From: Bacillota bacterium
GTDB lineage: Bacteria; Bacillota; Clostridia; Oscillospirales; Ruminococcaceae
DNA length: 64,000 nucleotides
Direction: 5' to 3'
Assembly (NCBI GenBank): GCA_029572815.1
Contig: JAKPUQ010000004.1
Location: 62,001 to 126,000 of the forward strand
A program made the translations under genes and the position numbers. The notes beneath the pieces are model-generated. The model was not told the DNA's origin, made no database searches, and saw only the letters and a program-made list of their open reading frames with translations. Shown here piece by piece: positions 43,184-54,030 of the stretch. How positions within the stretch are numbered: the stretch's first letter is position 1; each line of letters begins with the position of its first letter.

Positions 43184-45481
43184 TTATCTCATAGCGAGAG
43201 TCTTTTTGCCCAGAAGGTGGAGCTGAATGTCCAGAGCGTCGTCTGTGGTCATTCCGCCGCCGTTTACGTCGGCATTCTTTCTTCCTGTTTCTGTCATGCA
43301 GCGTACATAAGAACCGCCAATATCGTATTTATCGGGGTTTGCCAGAGCCTGCATAACGAGTATCGCATCGGCAAGCTCTATCTTGTTATCACAGTTTGAG
43401 TCGCCGTTTCCAAGTGTGGGGTGGAATACTTCCAGGTCGCCCGCTATGATGTAGTTTGTCTCGGAATTGATATAGAGGACTCCCGAAACTATATCGCCTT
43501 TCTGAAGGTGTGAGGGCATATTATAACCCATGTGCATATGAGCGTCCATATCGATGCTGAATGCACCGTAGCCCTTGATCTTAAAGCCGTGGGTGTCGAA
43601 TCCGTAGCTGAATGCCTCTACTTCGCCATTTTTGATAGGAATGAACTTGCTCTTGCCGTCCTTGGGGGAAATGTATATCCTGAATCTGAATTCGTTTGTA
43701 TCGTACATTTCCTTCTCGTACTGATCGCCCTTGACGTTAAGATTAATTGCATTTCCGCCGCCGATTACTACTGTATAGGCTTCGCCGCCGTTGAGCTTGC
43801 TTATATCGCCGTTAGTGCCCTTGACCTCGCCGGTCATGCCTTCAATAGTGATGAACTTCGGGTCGATCTTCTCGATCTCCCAGACATAGTCGGTTCTTAC
43901 GGTCATTGAATTGCCCTTGTTGGAGAATTTATCTGCCTGGTGGTAGGCGTTTATAACCAGACCGCTGAGGTCGAGCTCCTCGCCCTCGGTGTAGATAGTC
44001 TTGGTGGGGAGAGTCCTGATGCTGTCGAAGTGATCCACGCCTGTCATCCACATCCATACCTCAGTTGGGTCTGAGGTAGTGGTAGCCGTAGATGTACTTG
44101 TGTCACAAATAGCGGTAGAAGTTGTTGTAGCTGTGGTGGTTATGGGAGTTGTGTCACATATAGGACCTGTGAATGATGTAGTTGTGGTGGTTATGGGAGT
44201 TGTGTCACATATAGGACCTGTGAACGAAGTAGTTGTAGTGGTTATAGGGTATTCGGTTACCACATAAGTAGTTGTGGAAACGCTGCTTGTACCGGTGCTG
44301 AATGATGTCAGTTCGTCGATGAAGGTATCATAGGTGGAGTGCCAGATTAAGCTTACGGAAACCTTGTCGCCTGCTGTAAGGTTTTTGAGCTTTGCGGCAT
44401 CATCGGCAGGAAGCTTTGTGTAATTATAGCTTCCTTGCTTTGCAAAGGTGATATGATCGCTGCTGACAGCTGTAACGGTGTCTGTGAATTCTGCTGTTTC
44501 CATAGTTCCGCACCAGCCGTAGTCGATGTCATCCTCGCAAACGTACGCACCGAGATTGGTATAGGTCAGATGATTTCTGGGGAAGGTCTTTTTGCATTTG
44601 TCGCAAATACGCGTTTCTGTTACGGAAAGGCTCTCGATGTAGGTGATAAGATCAACTGAATCGGAAAGCTCTCTGTGGTCAAAAACTATACTGCATTCAT
44701 CGCCCACGATGAGCTTTAAAGGATTTGTTATCCTGCTCGTTGAACAGCCCTTATTGAAGAAGAACTTTCCGTGATCCTTGAAGGTGATGCTGTAGGCATC
44801 TTTTTCCATGACAAAATCACTGATAGAAAGTCTTTCGGGAGTGGGAAGGCTTATAGGCTGTTCATGTTTTACTACTGATGAATTGCCGAACTTAGTAATT
44901 GTGCGGACGCCATCAATAGTCTCGAAGCTGAAGTTCACATTAACGGTATTTCCCTCTGCCAGGGGATTGCCGCCGGGGTACTTCAGATCGTCGACGAGCA
45001 TAAACAGTCCGTGTTTTTGGAATGAAACAAATCTTGCAGAGCTGTACATAACATAGTCGGTGAATGTAAGCTCGCCGGAGTCAGCCTCGGCACCGCCTTC
45101 TGTTACAGTCACATAAGCCTTTGAAGTGTTGCCGTTATAGGTATATGTTATCTCGGCAGTACCTGCCTTGAGACCTGTGACAACAAGACCTGTTGAGTCC
45201 ACGGAGATGACCGACGGATCGCTTATCTCCCAGGAGTCGGGGGTGGTTATACCGCAGCGTGAGATGTAGACAGTGCTGCCTGCCTTCACATCATAGCTGG
45301 TCTGGAGCAGAGCGAATGAGCCGCTGCCTGCTATAGTTGTGGTAGTCAGTGCAGGGGAGTCGCCGTCAGCTGCGAATACAGTGCTTGTGTAGTTTGCAGT
45401 TGGAATGGTCGGAACTGCTGCTATCATAGATGAAGACACAGCAGCTGCAAGGGTAAAAGATAAGATTTTCTTGAATAGCAT
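43184..45481 (-). CDS. Secreted dockerin protein with Ig-like domains
   Basis: From ATG 45481 (after AAAGGAGGT) the protein has 765 residues: a signal peptide (about 1-37), a BIG2-like Ig domain (about 60-125), an unrecognised beta region with a Cys-rich segment (CDKCKK ... VCEDD, near 320-345), a Thr-rich linker with a duplicated 17-residue unit, a second Ig-like segment (EGEELDLSGLVINAY), and a C-terminal dockerin (ELADAILVMQALANPDKY, then DVNGGGMTTDDALDIQLHLL). The dockerin should attach it to a cellulosome scaffoldin. No catalytic domain was recognised. Confidence 0.85.
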   Translation of the reverse strand: MLFKKILSFTLAAAVSSSMIAAVPTIPTANYTSTVFAADGDSPALTTTTIAGSGSFALLQTSYDVKAGSTVYISRCGITTPDSWEISDPSVISVDSTGLVVTGLKAGTAEITYTYNGNTSKAYVTVTEGGAEADSGELTFTDYVMYSSARFVSFQKHGLFMLVDDLKYPGGNPLAEGNTVNVNFSFETIDGVRTITKFGNSSVVKHEQPISLPTPERLSISDFVMEKDAYSITFKDHGKFFFNKGCSTSRITNPLKLIVGDECSIVFDHRELSDSVDLITYIESLSVTETRICDKCKKTFPRNHLTYTNLGAYVCEDDIDYGWCGTMETAEFTDTVTAVSSDHITFAKQGSYNYTKLPADDAAKLKNLTAGDKVSVSLIWHSTYDTFIDELTSFSTGTSSVSTTTYVVTEYPITTTTTSFTGPICDTTPITTTTTSFTGPICDTTPITTTATTTSTAICDTSTSTATTTSDPTEVWMWMTGVDHFDSIRTLPTKTIYTEGEELDLSGLVINAYHQADKFSNKGNSMTVRTDYVWEIEKIDPKFITIEGMTGEVKGTNGDISKLNGGEAYTVVIGGGNAINLNVKGDQYEKEMYDTNEFRFRIYISPKDGKSKFIPIKNGEVEAFSYGFDTHGFKIKGYGAFSIDMDAHMHMGYNMPSHLQKGDIVSGVLYINSETNYIIAGDLEVFHPTLGNGDSNCDNKIELADAILVMQALANPDKYDIGGSYVRCMTETGRKNADVNGGGMTTDDALDIQLHLLGKKTLAMR
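44128..44240 (-). repeat. 51-bp tandem repeat in the Thr-rich linker
   Basis: Two nearly identical 51-bp units encode a 17-residue Thr-rich block containing TGPICDTTPI. They lie within the dockerin/Ig gene. Confidence 0.85.
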
Positions 45482-45693
45482 AAAGATACCTCCTTTACTG
45501 GTTTCATGCTTTCTATAACATAGACGTATCAACTCGCATAATCTCTCACATCTTTTTCAGAAATTATAAGAAAATTCTGCTGTAATGACATACATATATA
45601 AAAAGATGATGATATTATATATTTATCTGACCGATTGTACCGAGTTCTGATAAATAATAGCATAAAAAATCATATTCTGAGTATTATATGTCA
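45482..45693. other. AT-rich intergenic region between divergent secreted-protein genes
   Basis: This is the 5' side of both the dockerin/Ig gene (minus) and the pectate lyase gene (plus). Only the plus-strand promoter is clear; no convincing minus-strand pair of hexamers was found. Confidence 0.5.
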
Positions 45694-45722
45694 TTGAAAA
45701 GGCTCTGCTTCGGGGATATAAT
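45694..45722 (+). promoter_or_regulatory. Sigma-A type promoter of the pectate lyase gene
   Basis: TTGAAA (45694-45699) and TATAAT (45717-45722) are 17 nt apart. The leader has a small hairpin AGCGCC/GGCGCT (45742-45758) before GGAGGG. Confidence 0.75.
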
Positions 45723-45794
45723 ATATACAGTAAGAGAAAGAAGCGCCGATAGGGCGCTCATCAGAGGATATTAAAATTTCTGGAGGGATCACTT

Positions 45795-48700
45795 ATGAAG
45801 AACAGTATGCTGAAAAAAAGAGCAGCTTCAATTGCAGCAGCGGCTATGATGACAGTGTCGGCAGCAGTCGGCACAGCAGCTTCATCAATGTCCGTTATCA
45901 CCGCAGGAAGCGGGTTCACAGCCTATGCAGCCGAAAGCAGCGTGAAGATACTCAGCTCCGCAGGCTTCGGTGAGGGAATGTATGCCACATGGTCATCGGT
46001 ATCGGGAGCAGGCGGCTACAACGTCTATGTTGACGGCGTCCAGATCGATACCATGCTTGTGAGACAGTACAGCGGCTATATGAGAGCAGACGCCGTGGGA
46101 CTGAAGGCAGGCAGCCATACAATGCGCATAGTTCCTGTTATAGGCGGAAAAGAGGACAGCTCAAAGGCAGCAGAGGCAAAGGCAGAAGCCTATGCCCATG
46201 ACCGCAGCGGCTTCGGATTCGTGAACGGAAGCTCAAGCGGTGCCTACAACAATGACGGTACTCTTAAAAGCAATGCCATAGTGATCTATGTTACAGAAGG
46301 AAACAAGGACACTGTTTCAGCAAGCATCGACTCCACAGGCAAGGGAGCTGCAGCGGTGACGGGCGTGCAGAATATAATCACCGCATACAAGAAGGGCAAG
46401 GAGTCAAGACCGCTGAATATCCGCTTTATCGGAAATATCACCGATCCCTCCGTTCTCATGAAGGGAGACCTTATGGTGGATACAGTCACAGCAGGCTGCA
46501 CCATCGAGGGCATAGGCAATGACGCAACTCTCAACGGTTTTGGTCTCGTCATGAAGAACTGTTCCAACGTAGAGGTAAGAAACCTGGGCTTCATGAACTG
46601 CAACAGCAGCGAGGGCGACAACTGCGGACTCCAGCAGAACAACAACCACATCTGGGTCCACAACTGCGACTTCTTCTACGGAGACGCAGGCTCTGACGCC
46701 GATCAGGCAAAGGGTGACGGAGCTCTTGATACCAAGACCTCTACCTATATCACTCACTCTTACAATCACTTCTGGGACAACGGCAAGTGAAATCTCCAGG
46801 GCATGAAATCAGAGAGCACCGAGAATTACATAACCTACCACCACAACTGGTACGATCATTCCGATTCCCGTCATCCCAGAATAAGGAGCTGTTCCGTACA
46901 TTGCTACAACAATTACTTTGACGGCAATGCAAAGTACGGAGTAGGCGTTACCATGGGAGCTTCCTGCTTTGTGGAGAGCAACTATTTCCGCAACTGCAAG
47001 TATCTCATGCTCATCTCCCTTCAGGGCTCCGATGATCTTTCAGGCGGCACCTTCTCGGGAGAAGCAGGTGGAGTCATCAAGTCCTTCGGCAACATCATGA
47101 CAGGTCAGAAGGCGTACACCACCTATCAGGAGAACAGCACTGATTTTGACGCCTATGAGGCTTCCTCAAAGACAGAGAAGATAGGAGCTTCTGTAAAGGC
47201 TAAATCGGGCGGAACAGCCTACAACAACTTTGACACATCAAACGTAATGTACAGCTACACAGCGGACAGTGCAGCTGACGTACCTGCCATAGTAACGGCA
47301 AAGGCAGGCAGAGTTGACGGCGGCGACTTCAAGTGGCAGTTCAACAACTCGGTTGACGATGAGAGCTACGCAGTAAATCAGGCACTTAAATCTGCACTCA
47401 GCTCCTACAAGGGCACAGTGACCGCAATAGGCAGCGGCTTCAAGGAGGATAATTCCTCAGCCCCTGTAGTCACAACGTCAGCTGTCCCCGTTATCACCAC
47501 GCAGCCTGTAGTTACAATTATCCCCGTGACACAGCCTGCCAAGACCACAACTGTGCCTGTATCAGTTACCCCGGTTACAGGCGCAAACGTGATCTATGCT
47601 TCTCCCAACGGCGGAGGAGACGGTAAGACAATGAATACCCCCCACAGATGTTCTTACCGCGATCAAGTCGGTACCTGCGGGCGGCACTGTCTATCTTCTC
47701 GGCGGCACATATAAATACAGCTCGCCCATTATGATAGAGGAGAGCAATGCAGGCAAGTCGGGCGCATACAAGACCATCGCAGCCTACCCCAATGCGGCGG
47801 TAAAGTTCGACTTCTCGGGCGAAGCGGTATCAGGCACTAACCGCGGATTCGTCCTTGACGGCTCATACTGGCACTTCTACGGCTTTGAGATAGCCAATGC
47901 AGGCGATAACGGAATGCTCCTTTCGGGCGATAACAATATCATCGAGATGATGGTATTCGACAATAATCAGGATACAGGCTTACAGATCTCCAGATACAAT
48001 ACCTCGTATACAAGTGTATCCCAGTGGCCCACAAACAATCTGGTGAAGAACTGTACATCACGCAATAACTGCGATGATGCCACAATGGAGAACGCAGACG
48101 GATTTGCTGCAAAGCTGACCTGCGGCGAGGGCAACGTATTCGACGGCTGTATCGCTTACAACAACTCCGATGACGGCTGGGACCTCTATGCAAAGACGGA
48201 GACAGGTCCTATCGGTAGTGTGACTATAAAGAACAGCATAGCCTTCCGCAACGGCTTTACCGAGAACGGCAGAGGCTACGGCGACTGTGACGGAAACGGC
48301 TTCAAGCTTGGCGGCGGCGGAGTAGGTACACGCCACACCGTTGAGAACTGCCTTTCCTTTGAGAACCTGAACTGCGGATTTACCGATAACAACAATCCAA
48401 AGTTCGGCGACATGAAGAACTGCACCGCATACAATAACGGTATCGGCGGCAACGGCAAGTCCAATTACATGGTATACCGCTGCGACACATCGGCTAAGTT
48501 CAGCGGAATGATGTCCTACATCAACACAGGCAAGGTCTCAAAGACCAACGCCGCAGGCATAAAGGTATCCAATGACAAGTTCGTTGGTATCATGAGCGAT
48601 TCTGTATACTACAACGCCAAGTATTATTACGCAAAGTCAGCTGTTACCATGACCAACGGCGCAAAGCTGGGCGACATCGTAACACCTGCAGACAGCGACT

Positions 48701-49596
48701 TCATGAGCCTCAGCGTTGCAGCCATGGGAACAGATTTCCACAAGTCATGGAGAAACGCAGACGGCTCGCCCAAGCCCTCGGGATTTGCCGAGACAGCTTC
48801 GGGCAGCACATACAAGAGCATAGGCTATCACATGAGCGGCGGAGTATCTCAGACCGCAACTCCGAACCCCTATGCAGCAGGAACAGCTCCTGCACAGACA
48901 ACAGCTCCCGTGCAGCAGCCTTCGACTACTACTACAAGCAGCAGTCAGCCTGTACAGAGCACCACAACCACAGTAACTTCACCTGTTGTACCTGTATCCG
49001 GCGGCTATATCCACAACTTCACCGAAAACGGTACACAGAGCAGCTTCTACAGCATTACCGGTAACCTCTCTGACGCTAAAGGAACTGTGAATTATGACGG
49101 TAAGACCCTGACAAGATGCCTTAAGATCGAGACAGCAACAGCTATAAGCTTCAATGCTCCTTCAAACGGCAGACTTACCCTCGTATTCACAGAGCCTGCG
49201 GCAACTATCAAGATAGACGGTACCAAATATACATCGTCAGGCAGCGGCATCATCACCGCAGACCTTTCGTCCGGCGCTCATACCGTAGCAAAGGCAGACG
49301 CTGCAAACCTGTTCTACATGGTATTCTCAGCAGCTGAGGGACAGCCTGCTGTCACCACTACAACCGTCAAGCCCTACAACGGCAAGGCAGGAGATGCAAA
49401 CGGTGACGGTACGGTCGAGCTTGCTGACGCGATACTCATCATGCAGTCACTTGCAAATCCCGACAGGTATCAGATAAAGCCCGAGTTCCGCGTAAACGCT
49501 GATGTCAGCGAGCCGGGAAGCGGTGTCACAGCCAATGATGCACTGGCTATACAGAAGTATCTCCTTGGTCTTCTGCCAGCTCTCCCCGAGTCCTGA
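45795..49596 (+). pseudogene. Cellulosomal PL1/PL9 pectate lyase with CBM77-like domain and dockerin, interrupted
   Basis: Restored, the protein would have about 1266 residues: signal peptide, FN3-like domain (about 50-110), PL1 pectate lyase (VRNLGFMN, NHIWVHNC, TYHHNWYDH, SRHPRIR), Pro/Thr linker, PL9 beta-helix (YASPNGGGDG, HFYGFEIANAGDNG, GDCDGNGFKLGGG), a second linker, a CBM77-like domain (YIHNFTENG) and a dockerin (ELADAILIMQSLANPDRY). This order is that of R. flavefaciens PL1/9, from which CBM77 was defined. As written it is broken twice: an in-frame TGA at 46788-46790 inside PL1, and a frameshift at six C (47638-47643), where five C would restore the frame. Confidence 0.88.
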
Positions 49597-49630
49597 GATC
49601 CGACAGGACTTCGGTATAATGATATGATGG

Positions 49631-49662
49631 AAAAAGGAACCTCCCCATAAGGTTCCTTTTTT
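49631..49662 (+). terminator. Terminator after the pectate lyase gene
   Basis: AAAAAGGAACC pairs with GGTTCCTTTTT around a 9-nt loop with a U-run. A second perfect 10-bp inverted repeat (49664-49673/49680-49689) follows. Confidence 0.9.
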
Positions 49663-49724
49663 CATAATTTAAGCAACAACTTAAATTATCACAATAATTT
49701 TACATATTCGATAGCCTAAAAGCC

Positions 49725-49753
49725 TTGACACAGGGCTTAAAAAGGACTATAAT
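49725..49753 (+). promoter_or_regulatory. Sigma-A type promoter of the GH26 mannanase
   Basis: TTGACA (49725-49730) and TATAAT (49748-49753) are 17 nt apart: full consensus. Confidence 0.85.
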
Positions 49754-49799
49754 AAAGTTATAGGTTATTGGTCGTATCCAATAAAGGAGGATATTGAAA

Positions 49800-51908
49800 A
49801 TGAATGGAAAGCTTAAAAAAACACTGGCACTGACAGCTGCGGGAGTTATGGCAGCAGTACAGTGCAGCACCGCAGGACTTTTCACTTCCATCGCAGCAGG
49901 GGAGACAGCTGCAACATCTTTCCCTTATGTTATCGAGGGCGAGAAAATGGAGGGTGCTGATCTGTGGACAAGTATCTATCAGACAGAGATACCCGGTTAT
50001 TCAGGCGATGGATTTTTCTATCTGACAGCATCACCTGCTTCATTTGAGGTAACTGTTCCCGCTGACGGAATGTACTCCATAATGGTACACGGCGCACAGA
50101 TCCTCGACAAGGGCGCAAGACAGCAGGCAGTCAAGATAAACGGAGTAAAATACACAACTCAGGCAGCCTATTCCGATAAGTGGACGGATTATGACTTCGG
50201 AATGGTGCGAATGAACAAGGGCGTGAACACTATCGAATTCATCAGCGAATACGGCTACATGGCAATTGACACGGTAACGGTGGACGAGGCACAGTTCCCC
50301 GACCTCTCAAAGGCTGACGGCACAACAGTTGATCCCGATGCTACTCCCGAGACAAAGGCACTCATGAAGTACCTCAAGAGCGTTTACGGCAAGCATATCC
50401 TTTCGGGACAGCAGGAGATATACGGCGGCGGTCACGGTGTTGATACCACTATCCGCTATGATGCAAATGCAAACAAGTGCGTGGACAGCGACGGCGTTGA
50501 GTACGTCATCGACGAGGAGAGCTGGGATAAGACCGAGAGCGGCGAGAAGTTCCCCTGGCACTGCACAGGTCCCGACGGACAGGTCTATACTTACAGCACT
50601 CAGAACCGCAACTACTCATACAATGACTATAACTTTGAGGTGAGATACATCAAGGAGCTCACAGGCGAGGAGCCTGCTATCCGCGGCTTTGACTTCGGAA
50701 GCTATTGCCCCTGCTATGCCTGGGACGACGGCGTGGCACAGCGTATGATCGACTGGGCTACCAAGAAGAACGGTATCTGCACAGCTTCATGGCATATAAA
50801 CGTTCCCACCAGCAAGGCTGACTATACTCTCGGAGAGCCTCTTGACTTCTCCAAGACCACATATACCGAGAAGACCGATTTCATCACCAAGAACTGTATG
50901 GTAAAGGGCACAATGGAGTACGATTACTTCCAGCTCTGCATGAAAAATCTTGCAGCTGAGCTGAAGAAGCTCCAGGACGCAGGGGTTCCTGTTATCTTCC
51001 GTCCCTTCCATGAGGCAGAGGGCAACCCCAGCCGTACCGAGGATCCCATTGACGGTTCCGGCGCATGGTTCTGGTGGGCAAAGGAAGGCGCAGTTGTATA
51101 CAATCAGCTGTGGAACTTCCTCCAGGACACACTGAGAGACGAGTACGGTCTCCACAATCTCATCTACGAGCAGAACCTTTATGCATGGTCTGACAATTCC
51201 GCCAAGTGGTATTCGGGCGATGACAAGGTGGACATCGTAGGCTTTGATAAGTATAACTGCCAGTACAACCGTCACGACGGCAAGCAGCAGGGAACTCCCA
51301 ACGAGGACGCTGAGGCCGGCATATTCTACACACTGAACAAGTTCGTCAAGGGTAAGAAGATGGTAGCAATGCCCGAGAACGATTCCTGCCCAAGCCTGAA
51401 CAATATGCAGGTAGAGCACGCATACTGGCTGTACTTCTGCCCCTGGTATGATTCAGAGCAGTCACACTTCCTCTGCGGCAAGGAGTATCAGGACCCTGAG
51501 ACCTTCACAGAGCTTTACAAGAGCGATTTCTGCATCACACTGTCAGAGCTTCCCAAGGACCTCTACAAGGGAAGCGCAGAGCAGCCCAAGACTACGACTA
51601 CAACCACAACAGCTCCCAAGGTGACCACCACTACAACCACAAGCAAGCCTGTTGACAAGGATGTCGTATACGGCGATACCAACTGCGACACAAAGATAGA
51701 GCTTGCAGACGCTATCCTCATAATGCAGTCACTTGCAAACCCTGACAAATACGGTCTGAAGGGTACTTATGAGAAGCACCTCACCGATAAGGGAAAGATC
51801 AACGGCGACGTTGACAAGGAAACAGAGGGACTCACCTCCAACGACGCTATGTTCATTCAGGAGTTCCTTCTCAAGAAGAGAACAACTCTTGACCCAAGCG
51901 CAAAATAA
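49800..51908 (+). CDS. Cellulosomal GH26 beta-mannanase with CBM35-like domain and dockerin
   Basis: From ATG 49800 (9 nt after AAAGGAGG) the protein has 702 residues: signal peptide (about 1-33), CBM35-like domain (about 40-165), GH26 catalytic domain (about 180-590) with the acid/base Glu at about E405 (RPFHEAEG) and the nucleophile Glu at about E526 (AMPEND), a Thr-rich linker and a dockerin (ELADAILIMQSLANPDKY, then a second half LTSNDAMFIQEFLL). GH26 enzymes cleave beta-1,4-mannans. It is intact and has its own strong promoter and terminator. Confidence 0.93.
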   Translation: MNGKLKKTLALTAAGVMAAVQCSTAGLFTSIAAGETAATSFPYVIEGEKMEGADLWTSIYQTEIPGYSGDGFFYLTASPASFEVTVPADGMYSIMVHGAQILDKGARQQAVKINGVKYTTQAAYSDKWTDYDFGMVRMNKGVNTIEFISEYGYMAIDTVTVDEAQFPDLSKADGTTVDPDATPETKALMKYLKSVYGKHILSGQQEIYGGGHGVDTTIRYDANANKCVDSDGVEYVIDEESWDKTESGEKFPWHCTGPDGQVYTYSTQNRNYSYNDYNFEVRYIKELTGEEPAIRGFDFGSYCPCYAWDDGVAQRMIDWATKKNGICTASWHINVPTSKADYTLGEPLDFSKTTYTEKTDFITKNCMVKGTMEYDYFQLCMKNLAAELKKLQDAGVPVIFRPFHEAEGNPSRTEDPIDGSGAWFWWAKEGAVVYNQLWNFLQDTLRDEYGLHNLIYEQNLYAWSDNSAKWYSGDDKVDIVGFDKYNCQYNRHDGKQQGTPNEDAEAGIFYTLNKFVKGKKMVAMPENDSCPSLNNMQVEHAYWLYFCPWYDSEQSHFLCGKEYQDPETFTELYKSDFCITLSELPKDLYKGSAEQPKTTTTTTTAPKVTTTTTTSKPVDKDVVYGDTNCDTKIELADAILIMQSLANPDKYGLKGTYEKHLTDKGKINGDVDKETEGLTSNDAMFIQEFLLKKRTTLDPSAK

Positions 51909-51923
51909 CGACCTCCAATAGAA

Positions 51924-51955
51924 AAGCTGCACGGTTTCCGCCGTGCAGCTTTTGG
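51924..51955. terminator. Bidirectional terminator between the mannanase and thioesterase genes
   Basis: AAGCTGCACGG pairs with CCGTGCAGCTT around a 6-nt loop; T-runs occur on both strands between convergent genes. Confidence 0.85.
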
Positions 51956-51956
51956 T

Positions 51957-52388
51957 TTATTCCTCTGTTATTTTAAGAAGTTCATTGAATATGTTGTAGA
52001 TATGGGGGAACTTCAGCTTTGTCCTGAGAGGCTTCATATCTGTGTCGGTGAAGCAGTGAGAGGAGCTTCCCTCGGCGCAGAGCTCTCCGGTTTTCAGGCT
52101 GATGACCCTGTATGCCAGGTGGAGGGTAGTTCCGTTGAACTTAGTGACCTTTATGCTGGACTGAAAGGGCTCACCGAAGACCAGAGGGTGCTTGTAGGAG
52201 CATTCCACGGACAGCACAGGCATGAGGACTCCTTCCGCCTCTATATTCTCAAATGGTATACCTGCCTCAGCAAGATAGTGGACTCGGGTCTCCTCGAAAA
52301 TGCGGATATAGTTTGAGTGATGGACGATACCCATCTTATCGGTCTCGTAGTAATATACATTTCTTTCGTATGGTCTGATCTTTGTCAT
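51957..52388 (-). CDS. Acyl-CoA thioesterase, YbgC/4HBT hot-dog family
   Basis: From ATG 52388 the protein has 143 residues of hot-dog fold: YETDKMGIVHHSNYIRIFEE near residues 12-31 carries the catalytic-type Asp and the HHSNY motif of the 4-hydroxybenzoyl-CoA thioesterase family. The track continues upstream in frame to 52661 but that part is not credible and overlaps the cls promoter. Substrate chain length cannot be inferred. Confidence 0.9.
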   Translation of the reverse strand: MTKIRPYERNVYYYETDKMGIVHHSNYIRIFEETRVHYLAEAGIPFENIEAEGVLMPVLSVECSYKHPLVFGEPFQSSIKVTKFNGTTLHLAYRVISLKTGELCAEGSSSHCFTDTDMKPLRTKLKFPHIYNIFNELLKITEE

Positions 52389-52438
52389 AGTGTTTGATCC
52401 TCTCTGTTTTGAATTTGCAGTTTTTACGCTGCATACCG

Positions 52439-52467
52439 TTGATTTATTCGGCATTATGTGGTATAAT
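52439..52467 (+). promoter_or_regulatory. Sigma-A type promoter of cls
   Basis: TTGATT (52439-52444) and TATAAT (52462-52467) are 17 nt apart; the start codon is at 52498 after GGAGGTGA. Confidence 0.75.
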
Positions 52468-52497
52468 AACTTTATCATTTTTATCCGGAGGTGAGAT

Positions 52498-54030
52498 ATG
52501 AAGCTCAAAAAACTTCTCAGCAGTATACTCAGCAGCAACGCCGCATTCGTTATACTTCTGCTGTTGCAGATAGGCTTCCTGATGCTGGCGGTGATGAGCC
52601 TGGGAGAGCGTTTCGTGTTCGTATATTTCGCTCTCATCGTACTTGACATAATACTTGCCATTTACCTGACAAACAAGAACGACCCAATTTCCTACCGAGT
52701 TTCGTGGATAATCATTATCAGTATCTTCCCCCTGCTTGGCGGAGTATCCTACCTTTTCATCAAGCTGACCCAGCAGTTCCCAAAGTCCATAGATATGCGC
52801 AACCAGAAGCAGACAAAGGCGCTTCTTGTGCAGGAGGACGCTGTCATGGAGGAGCTGAAGCTGAGATGTCCCGATTCTGTCAATCTTGCCCGCTACGTCA
52901 CCGATTTCGGACTTTACCCAGTCTACAGGAATACCTCTGCGGAGTATTCCCCCCTGGGCGAGATACAGTTCGAGAACCTCATCGCCCAGCTTGAAACGGC
53001 TAAGAACTTCATCTTCCTTGAGTTCTTCATCATCACCGAGGGCTATATGTTCGACGTGATGTCCGAGCTCCTTATACGTAAGGCTAAGGAGGGCGTGGAC
53101 GTAAGGCTCATGTATGACGGTATCGGCACGGGAATGCTCAATTCCGTGAAGCCATTCCGAAAGCTTGAGGAGGGCGGCGTCAAGTGCAAGGTGTTCAATC
53201 CATTCCGTCCCATGATCTCCTCGGTGCAGAACAACCGCGACCACCGAAAGATAGTCATTATCGACGGCTATACAGCCTTCAACGGCGGAACCAATCTTGC
53301 AGATGAGTACATCAACCGCAAGGAGCGCTTCGGCCACTGGAAGGACACTGCAATTATGATAAGGGGACAGGCTGTATGGAATTACACAGTCATGTTCCTC
53401 CAGCTCTGGGAGAAGGCTGAAGACGAGGAGTTTCTGAAATATCAGCCTCAGCACTCTGAGTTATTCAGCTTCCTGGGCAGCGACGGCTTTATCCAGCCCT
53501 TTTCCGACTCTCCCCTTGACGAGGAGCCCGTGGGAAAGCGTGTTTACATGGAGCTCATAAACAATGCCCGCGAGTACGTCTGCATAACCACGCCATATCT
53601 GATACTTGACGAGGAGATGCTTAACGCTCTGGGCTTTGCGGCAAAAAAGGGAGTGGACGTGCGCATAATCACTCCCCATATCCCCGATAAGTGGTATGTT
53701 CACATGATAGCCTGGAACAACTACGCCACCCTTACGGAAACAGGAGTAAAGATATACGAATACACTCCCGGATTTATCCATGCCAAGACCTGTGTTGCGG
53801 ACGGAAAGACCGCAGTGGTCGGCACTATCAATTTTGATTACAGAAGCTTTTACCTTCATTTTGAATGCGGCTCCGTTCTCTATGACTGCTCCGTGATAAA
53901 GAAGATAGTCCGCGATTTTGAAAAGACCGTGGAGCTTTCACATCTTGTCACAGCGGAGGAGTGTGCGGCAAGACCCGTATTGAAAAAGGCAGCAGGAGCG
54001 GTGCTGAATATGTTCGCGCCTCTGCTCTAA
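52498..54030 (+). CDS. cls: Cardiolipin synthase
   Basis: The 510-residue phospholipase-D-superfamily enzyme has two N-terminal TM helices (about 15-35 and 40-60, followed by a third hydrophobic stretch near 75-95), and two HKD motifs: HRKIVIIDG ... FNGG near residue 248 and HAKTCVADG ... GTINFDYRS near 428. It condenses two phosphatidylglycerols to cardiolipin at the membrane. The 3' end overlaps the convergent acetyltransferase gene by 4 nt. Confidence 0.93.
   Translation: MKLKKLLSSILSSNAAFVILLLLQIGFLMLAVMSLGERFVFVYFALIVLDIILAIYLTNKNDPISYRVSWIIIISIFPLLGGVSYLFIKLTQQFPKSIDMRNQKQTKALLVQEDAVMEELKLRCPDSVNLARYVTDFGLYPVYRNTSAEYSPLGEIQFENLIAQLETAKNFIFLEFFIITEGYMFDVMSELLIRKAKEGVDVRLMYDGIGTGMLNSVKPFRKLEEGGVKCKVFNPFRPMISSVQNNRDHRKIVIIDGYTAFNGGTNLADEYINRKERFGHWKDTAIMIRGQAVWNYTVMFLQLWEKAEDEEFLKYQPQHSELFSFLGSDGFIQPFSDSPLDEEPVGKRVYMELINNAREYVCITTPYLILDEEMLNALGFAAKKGVDVRIITPHIPDKWYVHMIAWNNYATLTETGVKIYEYTPGFIHAKTCVADGKTAVVGTINFDYRSFYLHFECGSVLYDCSVIKKIVRDFEKTVELSHLVTAEECAARPVLKKAAGAVLNMFAPLL

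Noticed and set aside
44128-44240. Possible short-repeat array
   Set aside because: Two 51-bp units are in frame and encode the Thr-rich linker.
46788-46790. Selenocysteine at the in-frame TGA
   Set aside because: No SECIS-like hairpin was recognised and PL1 enzymes do not use selenium; many other genes here end in TGA.
52444-53454. 336-codon minus-strand ORF opposite cls
   Set aside because: It overlaps a real enzyme with two HKD motifs and shows no domain of its own.
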